Numbered from the stretch's first letter, positions 17,350 to 27,515 are shown. The stretch: 64,000 nt of DNA from an uncultured Xanthomonas sp. (GCA_943912265.1 CALTTS010000009.1:1-64000); one strand, 5' to 3'. The notes: generated from the sequence alone by a model not told the origin. A program made the numbers and translations.

Positions 17350-18627
17350 ATGATCCGCGACACCTCCGGCCAGGACCAGGTTCTCTCCTCCGCACGGGCC
17401 GGGCGCCCGCCGTGGAAGCGCTGGCTGTGGCCGACCCTGGCCGGCGTGGCGCTGCTGCTGGGCATCGTGTTCGCGGTGCGCGGCTGGCTCGGCGGCAGCC
17501 GCTCGTTCGACGCCTCGCGCGTGCGCATCGCCACCGTGACCCGCGGCGACCTGGTGCGCGACATCGCCGCCGACGGCCGCGTGATCGCCGCCAACAGCCC
17601 GGTGCTGTACGCCATCTCCGCCGGCACCGTGGACCTGAAGGTGGTGGCCGGCGACGTGGTCAGGCAGGGCCAGGAGCTGGCGGTGATCGACAGCCCGGAA
17701 CTGCGCAGCAAGCTGGCCCAGGAACAGGCCACCCTGGCCGGGCTGGAAGCCGAGGCCAGCCGCGCCGGGCTCGACGCCACCCTGGCCCGGGCCGAGGCCG
17801 CCAAGCTGACCGACCAGGCCGGCATCGACCGGCAGGCCGCGGCGCGCGACCTGGAACGCTACCAGCGCGGCTACGACGGCGGCGCGGTGGCGCAGGTGGA
17901 CCTGGCCAAGGCCCAGGACGGCCTGAAGAAGGCCGAGATCGAGCTGCAGCACGCCAGCCAGGACGCGCACCTGAAAGGCGAGGGCGCGGCGCTGGATGCG
18001 CGCAACAAGCGCCTGCTCGCCGACCGCCAGCGCGCGGTGGTGGAGGAAGTGCGGCGCCAGGTGGACGCCCTGACCCTGCGCGCGCCGTTCGACGGCCAGG
18101 TCGGCCAGGTGCAGGCGGTGCAGCACACCCAGCTGGCGGTGAACGCGCCGGTGCTGAGCGTGGTCGACCTGAGCCGCTTCGAGGTCGAGATCAAGGTGCC
18201 GGAAAGCTTCGCCCGCGACCTGGCCATCGGCATGCCGGCGCAGCTGACCAGCGGCAGCGGCACGCCGTTCCCGGGCGCGATCAGTGCGGTCTCGCCCGAA
18301 GTGGTCAACGGCGAGGTCAACGCCCGCATCCGCTTCACCGCCGCCCAGCCCGAAGGCCTGCGCCAGAACCAGCGCCTGTCCGCGCGCGTGCTGCTGGGCA
18401 CCCGCAAGGACGTGCTCAAGGTCGAACGCGGCCCGTTCGTCGAACAGTCCGGCGGCCGCTACGCCTGGGTGATGGACGGCCGTACCGCGATCCGCCGCCC
18501 GGTGCAGCTCGGCCTGAGCAGCCTGGGCGAAGTCGAGATCCGCTCCGGCCTGCAGCCCGGCGACCGCGTGGTGGTGTCCGGCAGCGACCTGTTCGGCGAT
18601 GCCGAACGGGTGACGATCAGCCGCTGA
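17350..18627 (+). CDS. Periplasmic adaptor (membrane fusion) subunit, HlyD/MacA-like
   Basis: A 425-residue adaptor that would link an inner-membrane ABC transporter to an outer-membrane channel. It has one N-terminal membrane segment (WLWPTLAGVALLLGIVFAV, about residues 26-45), a split lipoyl half-motif (ISAGTVDLKVVAGDVVRQGQ), a long coiled-coil hairpin (about residues 115-225), a second lipoyl half (TLRAPFDGQVGQVQAV) and beta-barrel and membrane-proximal domains. It is the first gene after the sigma-54 promoter, followed by an ABC ATPase and two permeases. No outer-membrane channel gene is in the cluster. Substrate is unknown; a macrolide, peptide or lipid-like export role is possible. Confidence 0.88.
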   Translation: MIRDTSGQDQVLSSARAGRPPWKRWLWPTLAGVALLLGIVFAVRGWLGGSRSFDASRVRIATVTRGDLVRDIAADGRVIAANSPVLYAISAGTVDLKVVAGDVVRQGQELAVIDSPELRSKLAQEQATLAGLEAEASRAGLDATLARAEAAKLTDQAGIDRQAAARDLERYQRGYDGGAVAQVDLAKAQDGLKKAEIELQHASQDAHLKGEGAALDARNKRLLADRQRAVVEEVRRQVDALTLRAPFDGQVGQVQAVQHTQLAVNAPVLSVVDLSRFEVEIKVPESFARDLAIGMPAQLTSGSGTPFPGAISAVSPEVVNGEVNARIRFTAAQPEGLRQNQRLSARVLLGTRKDVLKVERGPFVEQSGGRYAWVMDGRTAIRRPVQLGLSSLGEVEIRSGLQPGDRVVVSGSDLFGDAERVTISR

Positions 18628-18814
18628 GCGCCATGCGCGCCCACCCGCCCATGCCCGCCGCCGGCTTCCCTTTTCCATCCCTGCCGCATCGGCCCGCCTC
18701 GCCGCGCGCCGTGCCGACACTCTCCCGGCGCCGCATGGCAGCGGCGGGGATGGCTTCTTGTCTCCCCCGTTCCGGCGCCGCCTGAACGCCCGCCACCCTC
18801 CAGAGGAACACGAC

Positions 18815-19528
<714 letters not shown>

Positions 19529-19539
19529 GGCAAGACGCC

Positions 19540-20844
19540 ATGTTCAGCTACTACTTCAAACTCGCCTTGCGCAGCTTTGGCCGCAACAAGGTACTCACCG
19601 CGCTGATGGTGCTGGCCATTGGCCTTGGCATCGGTGCGGCAATGACCACGCTCACCGTGTTCAAGGTGCTGTCCGGCGACCCCATCCCGCACAAGAGCGA
19701 CCGCCTGTTCTATGTGCAGTTGGATCCGGAACTGCGCGAAGGCTACAAGCCGGGTGAAGAGCCACAATCGCAGGTGACCCGCTTCGATGCGGAAGAGCTG
19801 CTGCGGCAGAAGAAGGCCAAACGGCAGGCGATGATGACCGGTGGCCGTGTCATCGTCGATCCACGCGTTGATGCACTGAAGCCATTCGCGGTGAGCGCGC
19901 GCTACACCTCGGCGGACCTCTTCCCGATGTTCGACACGCCATTCCTGTTCGGCCAGGGTTGGTCCGGTGCAGATGACCAGGGCCATGGCCGTGTCGCCGT
20001 GATCGGCAAGGAACTGAACGACAAGCTGTTCAAGGGCGAAAACAGTGTCGGCAAGGATGTGCTGGTGGAAGGCAACTCCATGCGCATCGTAGGCGTGCTG
20101 GACACATGGTCGCCGAACCCGAAGTTCTACGACCTGTACACCGGTCGATTCGATTCCATGGAAGAAGTGTTCCTGCCCTTCAGCACGTTCCTCGACCTTA
20201 AGCTCGGCCGCAACGGCAACATGAACTGCTTTGGCCGCGAACTCGCCGCCGATGCCATGGCTCTGAACGCCCCCTGCGCATGGATCCAGTATTGGGTGGA
20301 GCTGGACTCTGCCGGCGCCGCCAAGGACTACAAAGCCTACCTGGACAACTATTCCGAGCAGCAGCGCGCCAGTGGCCGTTTCGAACGCCCGGCCAATACG
20401 CGCCTGCGCAACGTGATGGAACTGCTGGACTACCGCCAGGTGGTACCGGGTGACGTGCGCCTGCAGATGTGGTTGGCGCTTGGCTTCCTGTTGGTCTGCC
20501 TGGTCAACACAGTGGGCCTGCTGCTGGCCAAGTTCCTGCGCCGCAGTGGTGAGATCGGCGTGCGCCGCGCATTGGGCGCCAGCCGCCGCGAAATCTTCAA
20601 GCAATGCCTGATCGAAGCCGGAACCATTGGCCTTGCAGGAGGGCTGCTCGGCCTCATCCTGTCACTGCTCGGCCTGTGGGCGGTACGCAACCGACCCGCC
20701 GAGTACGCAGCGCTCGCGCATCTGGATGGCTCGATGCTGCTGTTCACCTTCGTACTGGCCATGGTTGCCAGCCTGCTCGCCGGCATCCTGCCTGCATGGC
20801 GGGCAATGCAGGTACCTCCCGCGCTTCAACTCAAGTCCCAGTAA
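19540..20844 (+). CDS. MacB-type ABC transporter permease, first copy
   Basis: A 434-residue permease with the MacB layout: one N-terminal membrane helix (about residues 18-40), a large periplasmic domain (about 45-310, MacB_PCD-like) and three C-terminal helices forming the FtsX domain, including the conserved SGEIGVRRALGASRREIFKQ. Its end is the usual PAWRAMQVPPALQLKSQ. It starts 11 bases after the ATPase stop. Codon usage is visibly less GC-biased than in neighbouring genes (frequent TTG, GTT, GCA, CCT), a feature shared with most of the next gene. Confidence 0.92.
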   Translation: MFSYYFKLALRSFGRNKVLTALMVLAIGLGIGAAMTTLTVFKVLSGDPIPHKSDRLFYVQLDPELREGYKPGEEPQSQVTRFDAEELLRQKKAKRQAMMTGGRVIVDPRVDALKPFAVSARYTSADLFPMFDTPFLFGQGWSGADDQGHGRVAVIGKELNDKLFKGENSVGKDVLVEGNSMRIVGVLDTWSPNPKFYDLYTGRFDSMEEVFLPFSTFLDLKLGRNGNMNCFGRELAADAMALNAPCAWIQYWVELDSAGAAKDYKAYLDNYSEQQRASGRFERPANTRLRNVMELLDYRQVVPGDVRLQMWLALGFLLVCLVNTVGLLLAKFLRRSGEIGVRRALGASRREIFKQCLIEAGTIGLAGGLLGLILSLLGLWAVRNRPAEYAALAHLDGSMLLFTFVLAMVASLLAGILPAWRAMQVPPALQLKSQ

Positions 20845-20852
20845 TCGTCCGT

Positions 20853-20880
20853 ACCGCGCCCGGCCTGGCCGTGGCGCGGT
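20853..20880 (+). other. Hairpin between the two permease genes
   Basis: An 8-bp perfect stem (ACCGCGCC with its complement) with a 12-base loop lies in the 61-base gap between the two permease genes. There is no T tract, so it may stabilise or tune the message rather than end it. Confidence 0.4.
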
Positions 20881-20905
20881 CCTAGAACGAACGTAAGGAA
20901 CTCTC

Positions 20906-22129
20906 ATGGAACTGCGTCCAATCCTTTCCACACTGTCGCGACACAAGACTGCCGCGGCGCTGATCATCCTGGAAATAGCACTGAGCTGCGCCATCATCTG
21001 CAATGCGCTGTTCGTGGTATCCCAGCGTATTGAAATGATGAACATGGCAAGCGGCATCGACGACGATCGCCTGGTGGAAGTCGCGCTCAGCGGCATCGGC
21101 AAGCAGGTGGATGCCGAGGCACGCACGGTCGAGGACCTCGCCTCCCTGCGGGCCATCCCGGGCGTGGAGAGCGTCGGCATGACCAGCCAGCTACCCTTCC
21201 AGCGCGGTTCGTGGAACACGTCACTCTCCGTCACGCCGGAACCCGATGCGAAATCGGCCAATGCCGCGCAGTACATGTTCCGCGAGAACACACTCAAGAC
21301 ACTGGGCCTGAAGCTGGTCGCCGGCCGTGACTTCACCGCCGACGAATACAAGAGCAGCGAAGCGCTGGAAGATGGCTCGGACATGAGCGCGTGGAAGTCC
21401 TCGATCCTTATCAGCGCATCCATGGCCAAGGAACTCCTGCCGGAAGGAAATGCCGTCGGCAAGACCCTGTACATGGCCGGCATTCCCGTGACGGTCGTGG
21501 GCGTCGTGGAAACCCTTACCCGTCCCAACAGAGGAAATGGCGAGTTCACCCGCTCGATCGTATTCCCCATCCGGATGAACTTCTCACAGGGCGGGCGCTA
21601 CATCATCCGCGTCAGCGATCCTTCGCGGCGCGATGAAGTGCTCAAGCAGGCCGTTGCCACGCTCAACAAGAACGACCCCAACCGCCTGATATGGCGCGAG
21701 ACCACCTTCGAGAAGGGCCGCGCCGAATTCTTCGCCGATGACCGTGACATGGTTGGCCTACTGCTGATCGTCAGCGCGCTGCTGCTGCTGGTCACCGCGC
21801 TGGGCATCGTCGGCCTGGCCAGCTTCTGGGTGCAGCAGCGCACCAAGCAGATCGGCATCCGCCGCGCGCTCGGCGCCACCCGCGGCCAGATCCTGCGCTA
21901 CTTCCAGACCGAGAACCTGCTGCTGGCCACGCTCGGCATCGTCATCGGCATGGTGCTGGCCTTCGGCATCAACCACTGGCTGATGGCCGCCTACGAGCTG
22001 CCGCGCTTGCCCTGGTACTACCTGCCCGCCGGCGCCATCGCGCTGTGGCTGCTGGGCCAGCTGTCCGTGCTCGGCCCGGCCCTGCGCGCCGCATCGGTGC
22101 CGCCGGCCGTGGCCACGCGCAGCGCATGA
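20906..22129 (+). CDS. MacB-type ABC transporter permease, second copy
   Basis: A 407-residue permease with the same layout as its upstream neighbour: an N-terminal helix (ALIILEIALSCAIICNALFV), a periplasmic domain (about residues 45-280) and three C-terminal helices with KQIGIRRALGATRGQILRYF. The pair would form a heterodimeric permease. The first 70% of the gene has the relaxed codon use of the preceding gene, while from about base 21770 it returns abruptly to the strong GC3 bias of the surrounding genome. TAAGGA lies upstream of the ATG. Confidence 0.92.
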   Translation: MELRPILSTLSRHKTAAALIILEIALSCAIICNALFVVSQRIEMMNMASGIDDDRLVEVALSGIGKQVDAEARTVEDLASLRAIPGVESVGMTSQLPFQRGSWNTSLSVTPEPDAKSANAAQYMFRENTLKTLGLKLVAGRDFTADEYKSSEALEDGSDMSAWKSSILISASMAKELLPEGNAVGKTLYMAGIPVTVVGVVETLTRPNRGNGEFTRSIVFPIRMNFSQGGRYIIRVSDPSRRDEVLKQAVATLNKNDPNRLIWRETTFEKGRAEFFADDRDMVGLLLIVSALLLLVTALGIVGLASFWVQQRTKQIGIRRALGATRGQILRYFQTENLLLATLGIVIGMVLAFGINHWLMAAYELPRLPWYYLPAGAIALWLLGQLSVLGPALRAASVPPAVATRSA

Positions 22130-22152
22130 CGCGCGCCGGCCGAAGGAGGATC

Positions 22153-22644
22153 ATGATGAAGGCCTGCATCGCCCTGCTGTTCGCCCTGTCCGCCCCGGCC
22201 ATCGCGCAACCGATGCCGCAGCAGAATGACCAGGATCTGCAGGCCACCATCGCCGCGCTCGATGCGGCGCTGTTCGATGCCTTCAACCGCTGCGCCGATC
22301 CGACGCAGCTGGCCGTGCATGCCGGGTACTTCGACCCGGCGGTGGAGTTCTACCATGACACCGGCGGAGTGACCTGGAACCGCGAGGACATGCTCGCCAA
22401 CACCCGCCGTCACGCCTGCGGCCGCTACACCCGCCAGCGCGTGCCCGGCAGCCTGCGGGTTCATCCGGTGAAGGATTTCGGCGCCATCGCGCAGGGCGAG
22501 CACCGCTTCTGCCAGACCGACAGCGCCCGCTGCGACGGCCTTGCCGACTTCATCATGCTCTGGCGGCTGCGCGACGGCCGCTGGCAGGTCACCCGCGTGC
22601 TCAGCTACGGGCACCGGGCCGCCGCCGATCAACCGCTACCATGA
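22153..22644 (+). CDS. Secreted NTF2-like / DUF4440-type protein
   Basis: A 163-residue protein with a signal peptide (MMKACIALLFALSAPAIAQP) and a small alpha+beta fold typical of the NTF2-like superfamily, including YFDPAVEFYHDTGG and the final strand LRDGRWQVTRVLSYGH. Such domains bind small ligands or act as accessory subunits. It follows the second permease by 23 bases with a GGAGG ribosome site, so it belongs to the export operon and may act in the periplasm with it. Its specific role is unknown. Confidence 0.78.
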   Translation: MMKACIALLFALSAPAIAQPMPQQNDQDLQATIAALDAALFDAFNRCADPTQLAVHAGYFDPAVEFYHDTGGVTWNREDMLANTRRHACGRYTRQRVPGSLRVHPVKDFGAIAQGEHRFCQTDSARCDGLADFIMLWRLRDGRWQVTRVLSYGHRAAADQPLP

Positions 22645-22671
22645 GCCCCACGCTTCCATCCGCACGCCGCC

Positions 22672-24012
22672 ATGTCCACCATCCTCGTCATCGATGACAA
22701 CCCTGCGGTCGGCACCGCGCTGGAGGTGCTGTTCTCGCTGCACGACATCGCCACGCTGCAGGCGCGCACGCCGGAAGACGGCCTGAGCCTGCTGGACACC
22801 GAGCAGGTGGACCTGGTGGTGCAGGACATGAACTTCACCCGCGACACCACCTCCGGCGAGGAAGGCGAAGCCCTGTTCGGCGCGATCCGCGCGCGCCACC
22901 CGGACCTGCCGGTGATCCTGCTGACCGCGTGGACGCATCTGGAAACCGCTGTGAACCTGACCAAGGCCGGCGCCGCCGACTATCTGGCCAAGCCCTGGGA
23001 CGACGCCAAGCTGCTGGCCACGGTCAACAACCTGCTGGAGCTGTCCGAGGCCCGGCGCGAGCTGGACCGCCGGCGCGAGCGCGAACGTCGCGGCCGCGAG
23101 CAGCTGGCCGCACGCTACGACCTGCGCGGGCTGGTGTTCGCCGACCCGGCCAGCGAGCGCGTGGTGGCGCTGGCCTGCCAGGTGGCGCGCTCGGACCTGC
23201 CGGTGCTGATCACCGGCCCCAACGGCGCCGGCAAGGAAAAGATCGCCGAGATCGTGCAGGCCAATTCGCCGGTGCGCGGCAAGCCCTTCGTCACGCTGAA
23301 CTGCGGCGCGATCCCGGCCGAGCTGATCGAGGCCGAGCTGTTCGGTGCCGAAGCCGGCGCCTACACCGGCGCCAACAAGGCGCGCGAAGGCAAGTTCGAG
23401 GCGGCCGACGGCGGCACGCTGTTCCTCGACGAAATCGGCAACCTGCCGCTGGCCGGGCAGATGAAGCTGCTGCGGGTGCTGGAAACCGGCCGCTTCGAGC
23501 GTCTCGGCTCCAACCGCGAGCGCCACGTGAAAGTGCGCGTGATCAGCGCGACCAATGCCGACCTGGCCGCGATGATCCGCGACGGCGGCTTCCGCGAGGA
23601 CCTGTACTACCGCCTCAACGCGATCGAACTGGCGCTGCCGCCGCTGGCCGAACGGCCGGGCGACATCCTGCCGCTGGCCGAGCGGTTCCGCGGCAGCGAC
23701 GGCAAGCCGTTCTCGGAGGCCGCGCGCAGCGCGCTGCTGCGCCACCCGTGGCCGGGCAACGTGCGCGAACTGCGCAACGTGGTGCAGCGCGCCGCGCTAC
23801 TGGCCGCCGGCCCGCGCATCGAGGCCGCCGACCTGGCCCTGCCGCGCGCGCCGATGCCGCGCTCCGTCGGCGTCGACGAGCCCGACCGCGCACGCATCGA
23901 ACAGGCGCTGCAGCGCGCACACGGCGTGATCGCGCAGGCCGCCGCCGATCTCGGCCTGAGCCGGCAGGCACTGTACCGGCGCATGGACCGGCTCGGCATC
24001 CCGCGTGGCTGA
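22672..24012 (+). CDS. Sigma-54-dependent response regulator (NtrC family)
   Basis: A 446-residue regulator with a receiver domain (residues 1-125; acidic DD at 8-9, phosphoacceptor Asp52 in VVQDMNF, Lys in LAKPWD), a central AAA+ domain (about 145-370) and a Fis-type helix-turn-helix at the end (ADLGLSRQALYRRMDRLG). The sigma-54 contact loop reads GAYTGA, and Walker B is GGTLFLDEIG. Walker A is GPNGAGKE rather than the usual GESGTGKE, an uncommon but ATP-compatible form. The overlapping kinase gene is its likely partner, and the -24/-12 promoter at 17297 its likely target. Confidence 0.94.
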   Translation: MSTILVIDDNPAVGTALEVLFSLHDIATLQARTPEDGLSLLDTEQVDLVVQDMNFTRDTTSGEEGEALFGAIRARHPDLPVILLTAWTHLETAVNLTKAGAADYLAKPWDDAKLLATVNNLLELSEARRELDRRRERERRGREQLAARYDLRGLVFADPASERVVALACQVARSDLPVLITGPNGAGKEKIAEIVQANSPVRGKPFVTLNCGAIPAELIEAELFGAEAGAYTGANKAREGKFEAADGGTLFLDEIGNLPLAGQMKLLRVLETGRFERLGSNRERHVKVRVISATNADLAAMIRDGGFREDLYYRLNAIELALPPLAERPGDILPLAERFRGSDGKPFSEAARSALLRHPWPGNVRELRNVVQRAALLAAGPRIEAADLALPRAPMPRSVGVDEPDRARIEQALQRAHGVIAQAAADLGLSRQALYRRMDRLGIPRG

Positions 24013-25399
24013 GCCCGTGCGCCGCCCGCCCGCCTGGCTCTCGCCCAAGCGCTGGTCGCTGACCACGCGCCTGTTCCTGCGCCTGCTGCCGGTGCTGGCC
24101 CTGGCCGCCGCGCTGCCGTGGATGCTGGCCTACTGGCTCGACCGCGGCTGGGAAGTGGCGGTGCCGTCGGTGCTGGTGCTGCTGGCATTGATGTGGTGGA
24201 CGCTGCGCCAGGCCCTGGCGCCGCTGCGCTCGCTGTTCCGCGCCCTGGCCGGCAGCGTCAACAGCTACCGCGACGGCGAATACAACTTCGGCATCTACTG
24301 GCCCGCCGAGGACGACGTGGGCGAGCTGGTGCGCATGCACCGCGAACTGGGCGACGTGCTGCGCGCGCAGCGCCAGGGGCTGGTGCAGCGCGAACTGCTG
24401 CTGGACACGATGATCCAGAACACGCCGGTGGCGATGCTGCTGATCGCGCCCGGCGGCGACGGCGGGCGCCGCATCGCGTTCGCCAACCTCGCCGCGCGCA
24501 AGCTGCTGCATGGCGGCTGGAAGCTGGAAGGCCAGCGCTTCGACCAACTGCTCGACACCGCCGCGCCGCAACTGCGCGAGGCGCTGCAGCGCGGCGGCGA
24601 CTGCCTGTTCGCCGTCGGCGCGGACGCCGATGGCGTCGACGGCGGCGAGGAGGACGTGTACCACCTCTCGCGCCGGCAGTTCCGCCTCAACGGCCGCCCG
24701 CACGAGCTGCTGCTGATCCGCGTGCTCACCACCGAACTGCGCCGGCAGGAAGTGCAGACCTGGAAGAAGGTGATCCGGGTGATCAGCCACGAACTCAACA
24801 ACTCGCTGGCGCCGGTGGCCTCGCTGGCGCATTCCGGCGCCGAGCTGGTGCGGCGCGGCCGCACCGAACGGCTGGGCGAGGTGTTCGCCACCATCGAGGA
24901 GCGCGCGCGCCACCTGGAAGGCTTCATCCGCGGCTACGCGCGCTTCGCCAAGCTGCCGCAGCCGCAGCTGCAGACCGTGGACTGGCCCGCCTTCCTCGAA
25001 GGCCTGCGCCAGCAGATCCCGTTCGTCCTCGAGCAATGCCCGCCGGACCTGCACGGCCGCATCGACCCGGCGCAGATGCAGCAGGCCCTGCTCAACCTGC
25101 TGAAGAACGCGCACGAAGCCAGCGCCGAGGCCGACGAGCCCAACGACGAGGTCGCCGTGCGCGTGCTGCCGCTGCCCGGCGGCCTGCGCATCGAGGTCCT
25201 GGACCGCGGCAACGGCATGAGCGAGGCGGTGCTGCAGAACGCGCTGGTGCCGTTCTATTCGACCAAGCGCAACGGCACCGGCCTGGGCCTGGCGCTGACC
25301 CGCGAGATCGTCGAGGCGCACGGCGGCCACCTGTCCCTGCACAACCGCCCCGACGGCGGCCTGTGCGTGGCGATGCAGCTGCCGCAGACATCGCCCTGA
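24005..25399 (+). CDS. Sensor histidine kinase
   Basis: A 464-residue membrane kinase. Two membrane helices (about residues 22-42 and 48-66) leave almost no periplasmic loop, so the signal is probably sensed in the membrane or cytoplasm. A linker and a PAS-like region (about 125-235) precede the H-box VISHELNNSLAP with His262. The ATPase domain has the N-box LLNLLKNAHEA, G1 DRGNGMS and G2 GTGLGLALTREI. The GTG start at 24005 overlaps the response regulator by eight bases, indicating coupling; a GTG at 24017 is an alternative. It presumably phosphorylates that regulator. Confidence 0.93.
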   Translation: MAEPVRRPPAWLSPKRWSLTTRLFLRLLPVLALAAALPWMLAYWLDRGWEVAVPSVLVLLALMWWTLRQALAPLRSLFRALAGSVNSYRDGEYNFGIYWPAEDDVGELVRMHRELGDVLRAQRQGLVQRELLLDTMIQNTPVAMLLIAPGGDGGRRIAFANLAARKLLHGGWKLEGQRFDQLLDTAAPQLREALQRGGDCLFAVGADADGVDGGEEDVYHLSRRQFRLNGRPHELLLIRVLTTELRRQEVQTWKKVIRVISHELNNSLAPVASLAHSGAELVRRGRTERLGEVFATIEERARHLEGFIRGYARFAKLPQPQLQTVDWPAFLEGLRQQIPFVLEQCPPDLHGRIDPAQMQQALLNLLKNAHEASAEADEPNDEVAVRVLPLPGGLRIEVLDRGNGMSEAVLQNALVPFYSTKRNGTGLGLALTREIVEAHGGHLSLHNRPDGGLCVAMQLPQTSP

Positions 25400-25458
25400 G
25401 CCGCGCTGGCGGCAGCCGTGCCGCGTTCCTCACGCATGGCCGGACGAATGCAGGCCGC

Positions 25459-25493
25459 GTTGGCCGCGCCGCGGCCCGCACGCCGCGGCCAAC
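25459..25493. terminator. Hairpin between convergent kinase and glmU genes
   Basis: A 10-bp perfect stem (GTTGGCCGCG with its complement) with a 15-base GC-rich loop separates two genes that end facing each other. T tracts are absent. Confidence 0.45.
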
Positions 25494-25518
25494 TCGGCCG
25501 ACGTACCCGACGTGCCGG

Positions 25519-26889
25519 TCAGCTCGACGCCTTGGTCGGGCGCTTCCAGCCATCGATCGTGGCCTGCCGGGCACGTGCCACGGTCAGCTTGTCGGCCGGC
25601 GCGTCGCGGGTGATCACCGAGCCGGCGGCGATGGTGGCGTTCGCGCCGATGGCCACCGGCGCCACCAGCGAGCTGTTGGAGCCGACGAAGGCGCCGTCGC
25701 CGATGGCGGTACGGAACTTGTTCACGCCGTCGTAGTTGCAGGTGATGGTGCCGGCGCCGATGTTGACCCCGGCGCCGACGTCCGCGTCGCCCAGGTAGGT
25801 CAGGTGGTTGGCCTTGCTGCCCGCGCCCACCCGCGTCTTCTTGGTCTCGACGAAATTGCCCACGTGCGCGCCCTCGCCCAGCTCCGTGCCCGGGCGCAGG
25901 CGCGCGTAGGGGCCGATCAGCGCATGGCCCTCGGCCACCACGCCTTCCAGGTCGCAATGCGCGTGCACGCGCGTGCCGGGGCCGAGCCTGACGTCCTTCA
26001 GCCGGCAGAACGGGCCGATGGCCACGCCGTCGCCGAGCACCACCTCGCCCTCCAGCACCACGTCCACGTCGATCTGCACGTCGCGCCCGACGCTGACCGT
26101 GCCGCGCTGGTCGTAGCGGGCCGGGTCGGCCAGGCGCGCGCCCTGCAGGCACAGCGCCTGCGCGGCGCGCTGCTGGAAGGCGCGCTCGAGCCGGGCCAAC
26201 TGCCACGGGTCGTTGGCGCCTTCGGCCTCCAGCGCGTCGGCGAGGACGACGATGTCGGCGGCGGTGTATTCGGCGGCGGCCATCGCGAACACGTCGGTCA
26301 GGTAGTACTCGCCCTGCGCGTTGTCGTTGGACAGCCGCGCCAGCCACTGCTTCAGCGCGATGGCGTCGGCGGCGACGATGCCGGTGTTGACGGTGCGGAT
26401 GCGGCGCTGCGCCTCGTCGGCGTCCTTCTGCTCGACGATCGCGGCGACGCGGCCCTCGGGGTCGCGGACGATGCGGCCGTAGCCGGTCGGGTCCTGCGGT
26501 TCGGCGGCGAGCACGGCCAGCCGGCCCGGCGCGGCGAGCAGCCGGCGCAGGGCGTCGGCGCGGATCAGCGGCACGTCGCCGTACAGCACCAGCACGCGCG
26601 CTTCGTCGGGGATGGCCGGCATCGCCTGCGCGACGGCATGGCCGGTGCCGAGCTGCCGCGCCTGCTCGTGCCATTGCAGGTCGCCCTGCGCGGCCAGCGC
26701 CGCGCGCACCTGCTCGCCGCCGTGCCCGTGGACGACGTGGATCGCGGCCGGCGCCAGCGCGCGCGCGGCGTCGACGACGTGCGCCAGCATCGGCCGCCCG
26801 GCCACCGGCTGCAGCACCTTGGGCAGGGCGGACTTCATCCGCTTGCCTTCGCCGGCGGCGAGAATGACCACGTGCAGGGGAGCGCTCAT
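25519..26889 (-). CDS. glmU: Bifunctional UDP-GlcNAc pyrophosphorylase / glucosamine-1-phosphate acetyltransferase
   Basis: A 456-residue cytoplasmic enzyme completing UDP-GlcNAc synthesis. The N-terminal uridyltransferase domain (to about residue 230) has VVILAAGEGKRMKSALPKVL and VLYGDVPLI. The C-terminal left-handed beta-helix acetyltransferase has hexapeptide repeats, the catalytic-His region VGNFVETKKTRVG and the conserved GAGTITCNYDGVNK. It sits next to the atp operon, an arrangement seen in many gammaproteobacteria, and works downstream of GlmS and GlmM. Confidence 0.97.
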   Translation of the reverse strand: MSAPLHVVILAAGEGKRMKSALPKVLQPVAGRPMLAHVVDAARALAPAAIHVVHGHGGEQVRAALAAQGDLQWHEQARQLGTGHAVAQAMPAIPDEARVLVLYGDVPLIRADALRRLLAAPGRLAVLAAEPQDPTGYGRIVRDPEGRVAAIVEQKDADEAQRRIRTVNTGIVAADAIALKQWLARLSNDNAQGEYYLTDVFAMAAAEYTAADIVVLADALEAEGANDPWQLARLERAFQQRAAQALCLQGARLADPARYDQRGTVSVGRDVQIDVDVVLEGEVVLGDGVAIGPFCRLKDVRLGPGTRVHAHCDLEGVVAEGHALIGPYARLRPGTELGEGAHVGNFVETKKTRVGAGSKANHLTYLGDADVGAGVNIGAGTITCNYDGVNKFRTAIGDGAFVGSNSSLVAPVAIGANATIAAGSVITRDAPADKLTVARARQATIDGWKRPTKASS

Positions 26890-26923
26890 CGAAGCGGTGC
26901 CTCGTGTTCCAATGGAGGCATGG

Positions 26924-26929
26924 ATTCTA
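26924..26929 (-). promoter_or_regulatory. -10 element of the glmU promoter
   Basis: The minus strand reads TAGAAT, 34 bases upstream of the glmU ATG, the same hexamer as upstream of glmS and yajQ. No clear -35 is seen. Confidence 0.35.
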
Positions 26930-26963
26930 AGCCAGTCCCTCCGCTGCTCCGTCGCCGCGCGCC

Positions 26964-27353
26964 ATGCCGCGGGAACTGATCCGGCAGGGCCGCAGTTTCA
27001 TGCTGGTCGGGCTGGCCCAGCTGCTGCTCGACTGGGCCGTGTTCGTGCTGGCCAGCGCGGCCGCGCTGCCGGTGCCGGCCGCCAACCTGTGCGGCCGCGG
27101 CGCCGGGGCGCTGCTCGGCTTCTGGCTCAACGGCCGGCTCACCTTCGCCGCCGGCGGCCGGGCACGGCTGGGCTGGCCGCGGTTCGCGCGCTTCCTCGTG
27201 CTGTGGCTGGCGCTGACCGCCTGCAGCACCCTGCTGGTGTCCGTCGTCGGCCGCCATGCCGGCCTGCAGTGGGCGTGGCTGGCCAAGCCGGCCGTGGAAG
27301 CCGGGCTCGCGGCGGTCTCGTTCTTCCTGTGGCGGCACGTGGTCTACCGCTGA
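26964..27353 (+). CDS. GtrA-like membrane protein
   Basis: A 129-residue protein with four predicted membrane helices, matching the GtrA family (GRSFMLVGLAQLLLDWAVFV near the start; LLGFWLNGRLTFAAGG in the second quarter; FFLWRHVVYR at the end). GtrA proteins are thought to flip lipid-linked sugars or assist glycosyltransfer during O-antigen or teichoic acid modification. No glycosyltransferase partner is adjacent. It lies between divergent glmU and the 3' end of the atp operon. Confidence 0.85.
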   Translation: MPRELIRQGRSFMLVGLAQLLLDWAVFVLASAAALPVPAANLCGRGAGALLGFWLNGRLTFAAGGRARLGWPRFARFLVLWLALTACSTLLVSVVGRHAGLQWAWLAKPAVEAGLAAVSFFLWRHVVYR

Positions 27354-27466
27354 CTGGCCGGTCGGCGGGAACGGCCCACGAACCGGACGGCGCATCCGCC
27401 GCACCCTTCGCCCGACCAGGCCGGAGCCGCGCCGGCCGGCCACGGTTCCGATGGCGCACAAACGCG

Positions 27467-27491
27467 AAACGCCGGCACGTGGCCGGCGTTT
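27467..27491. terminator. Terminator of the atp operon
   Basis: A perfect 10-bp stem (AAACGCCGGC with its complement) with a five-base loop ends in TTT on both strands. It lies 25 bases after the atpC stop and also serves the convergent gtrA-like gene. Confidence 0.75.
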
Positions 27492-27515
27492 CCATGCGTC
27501 CGCGACAAGCGGCGA

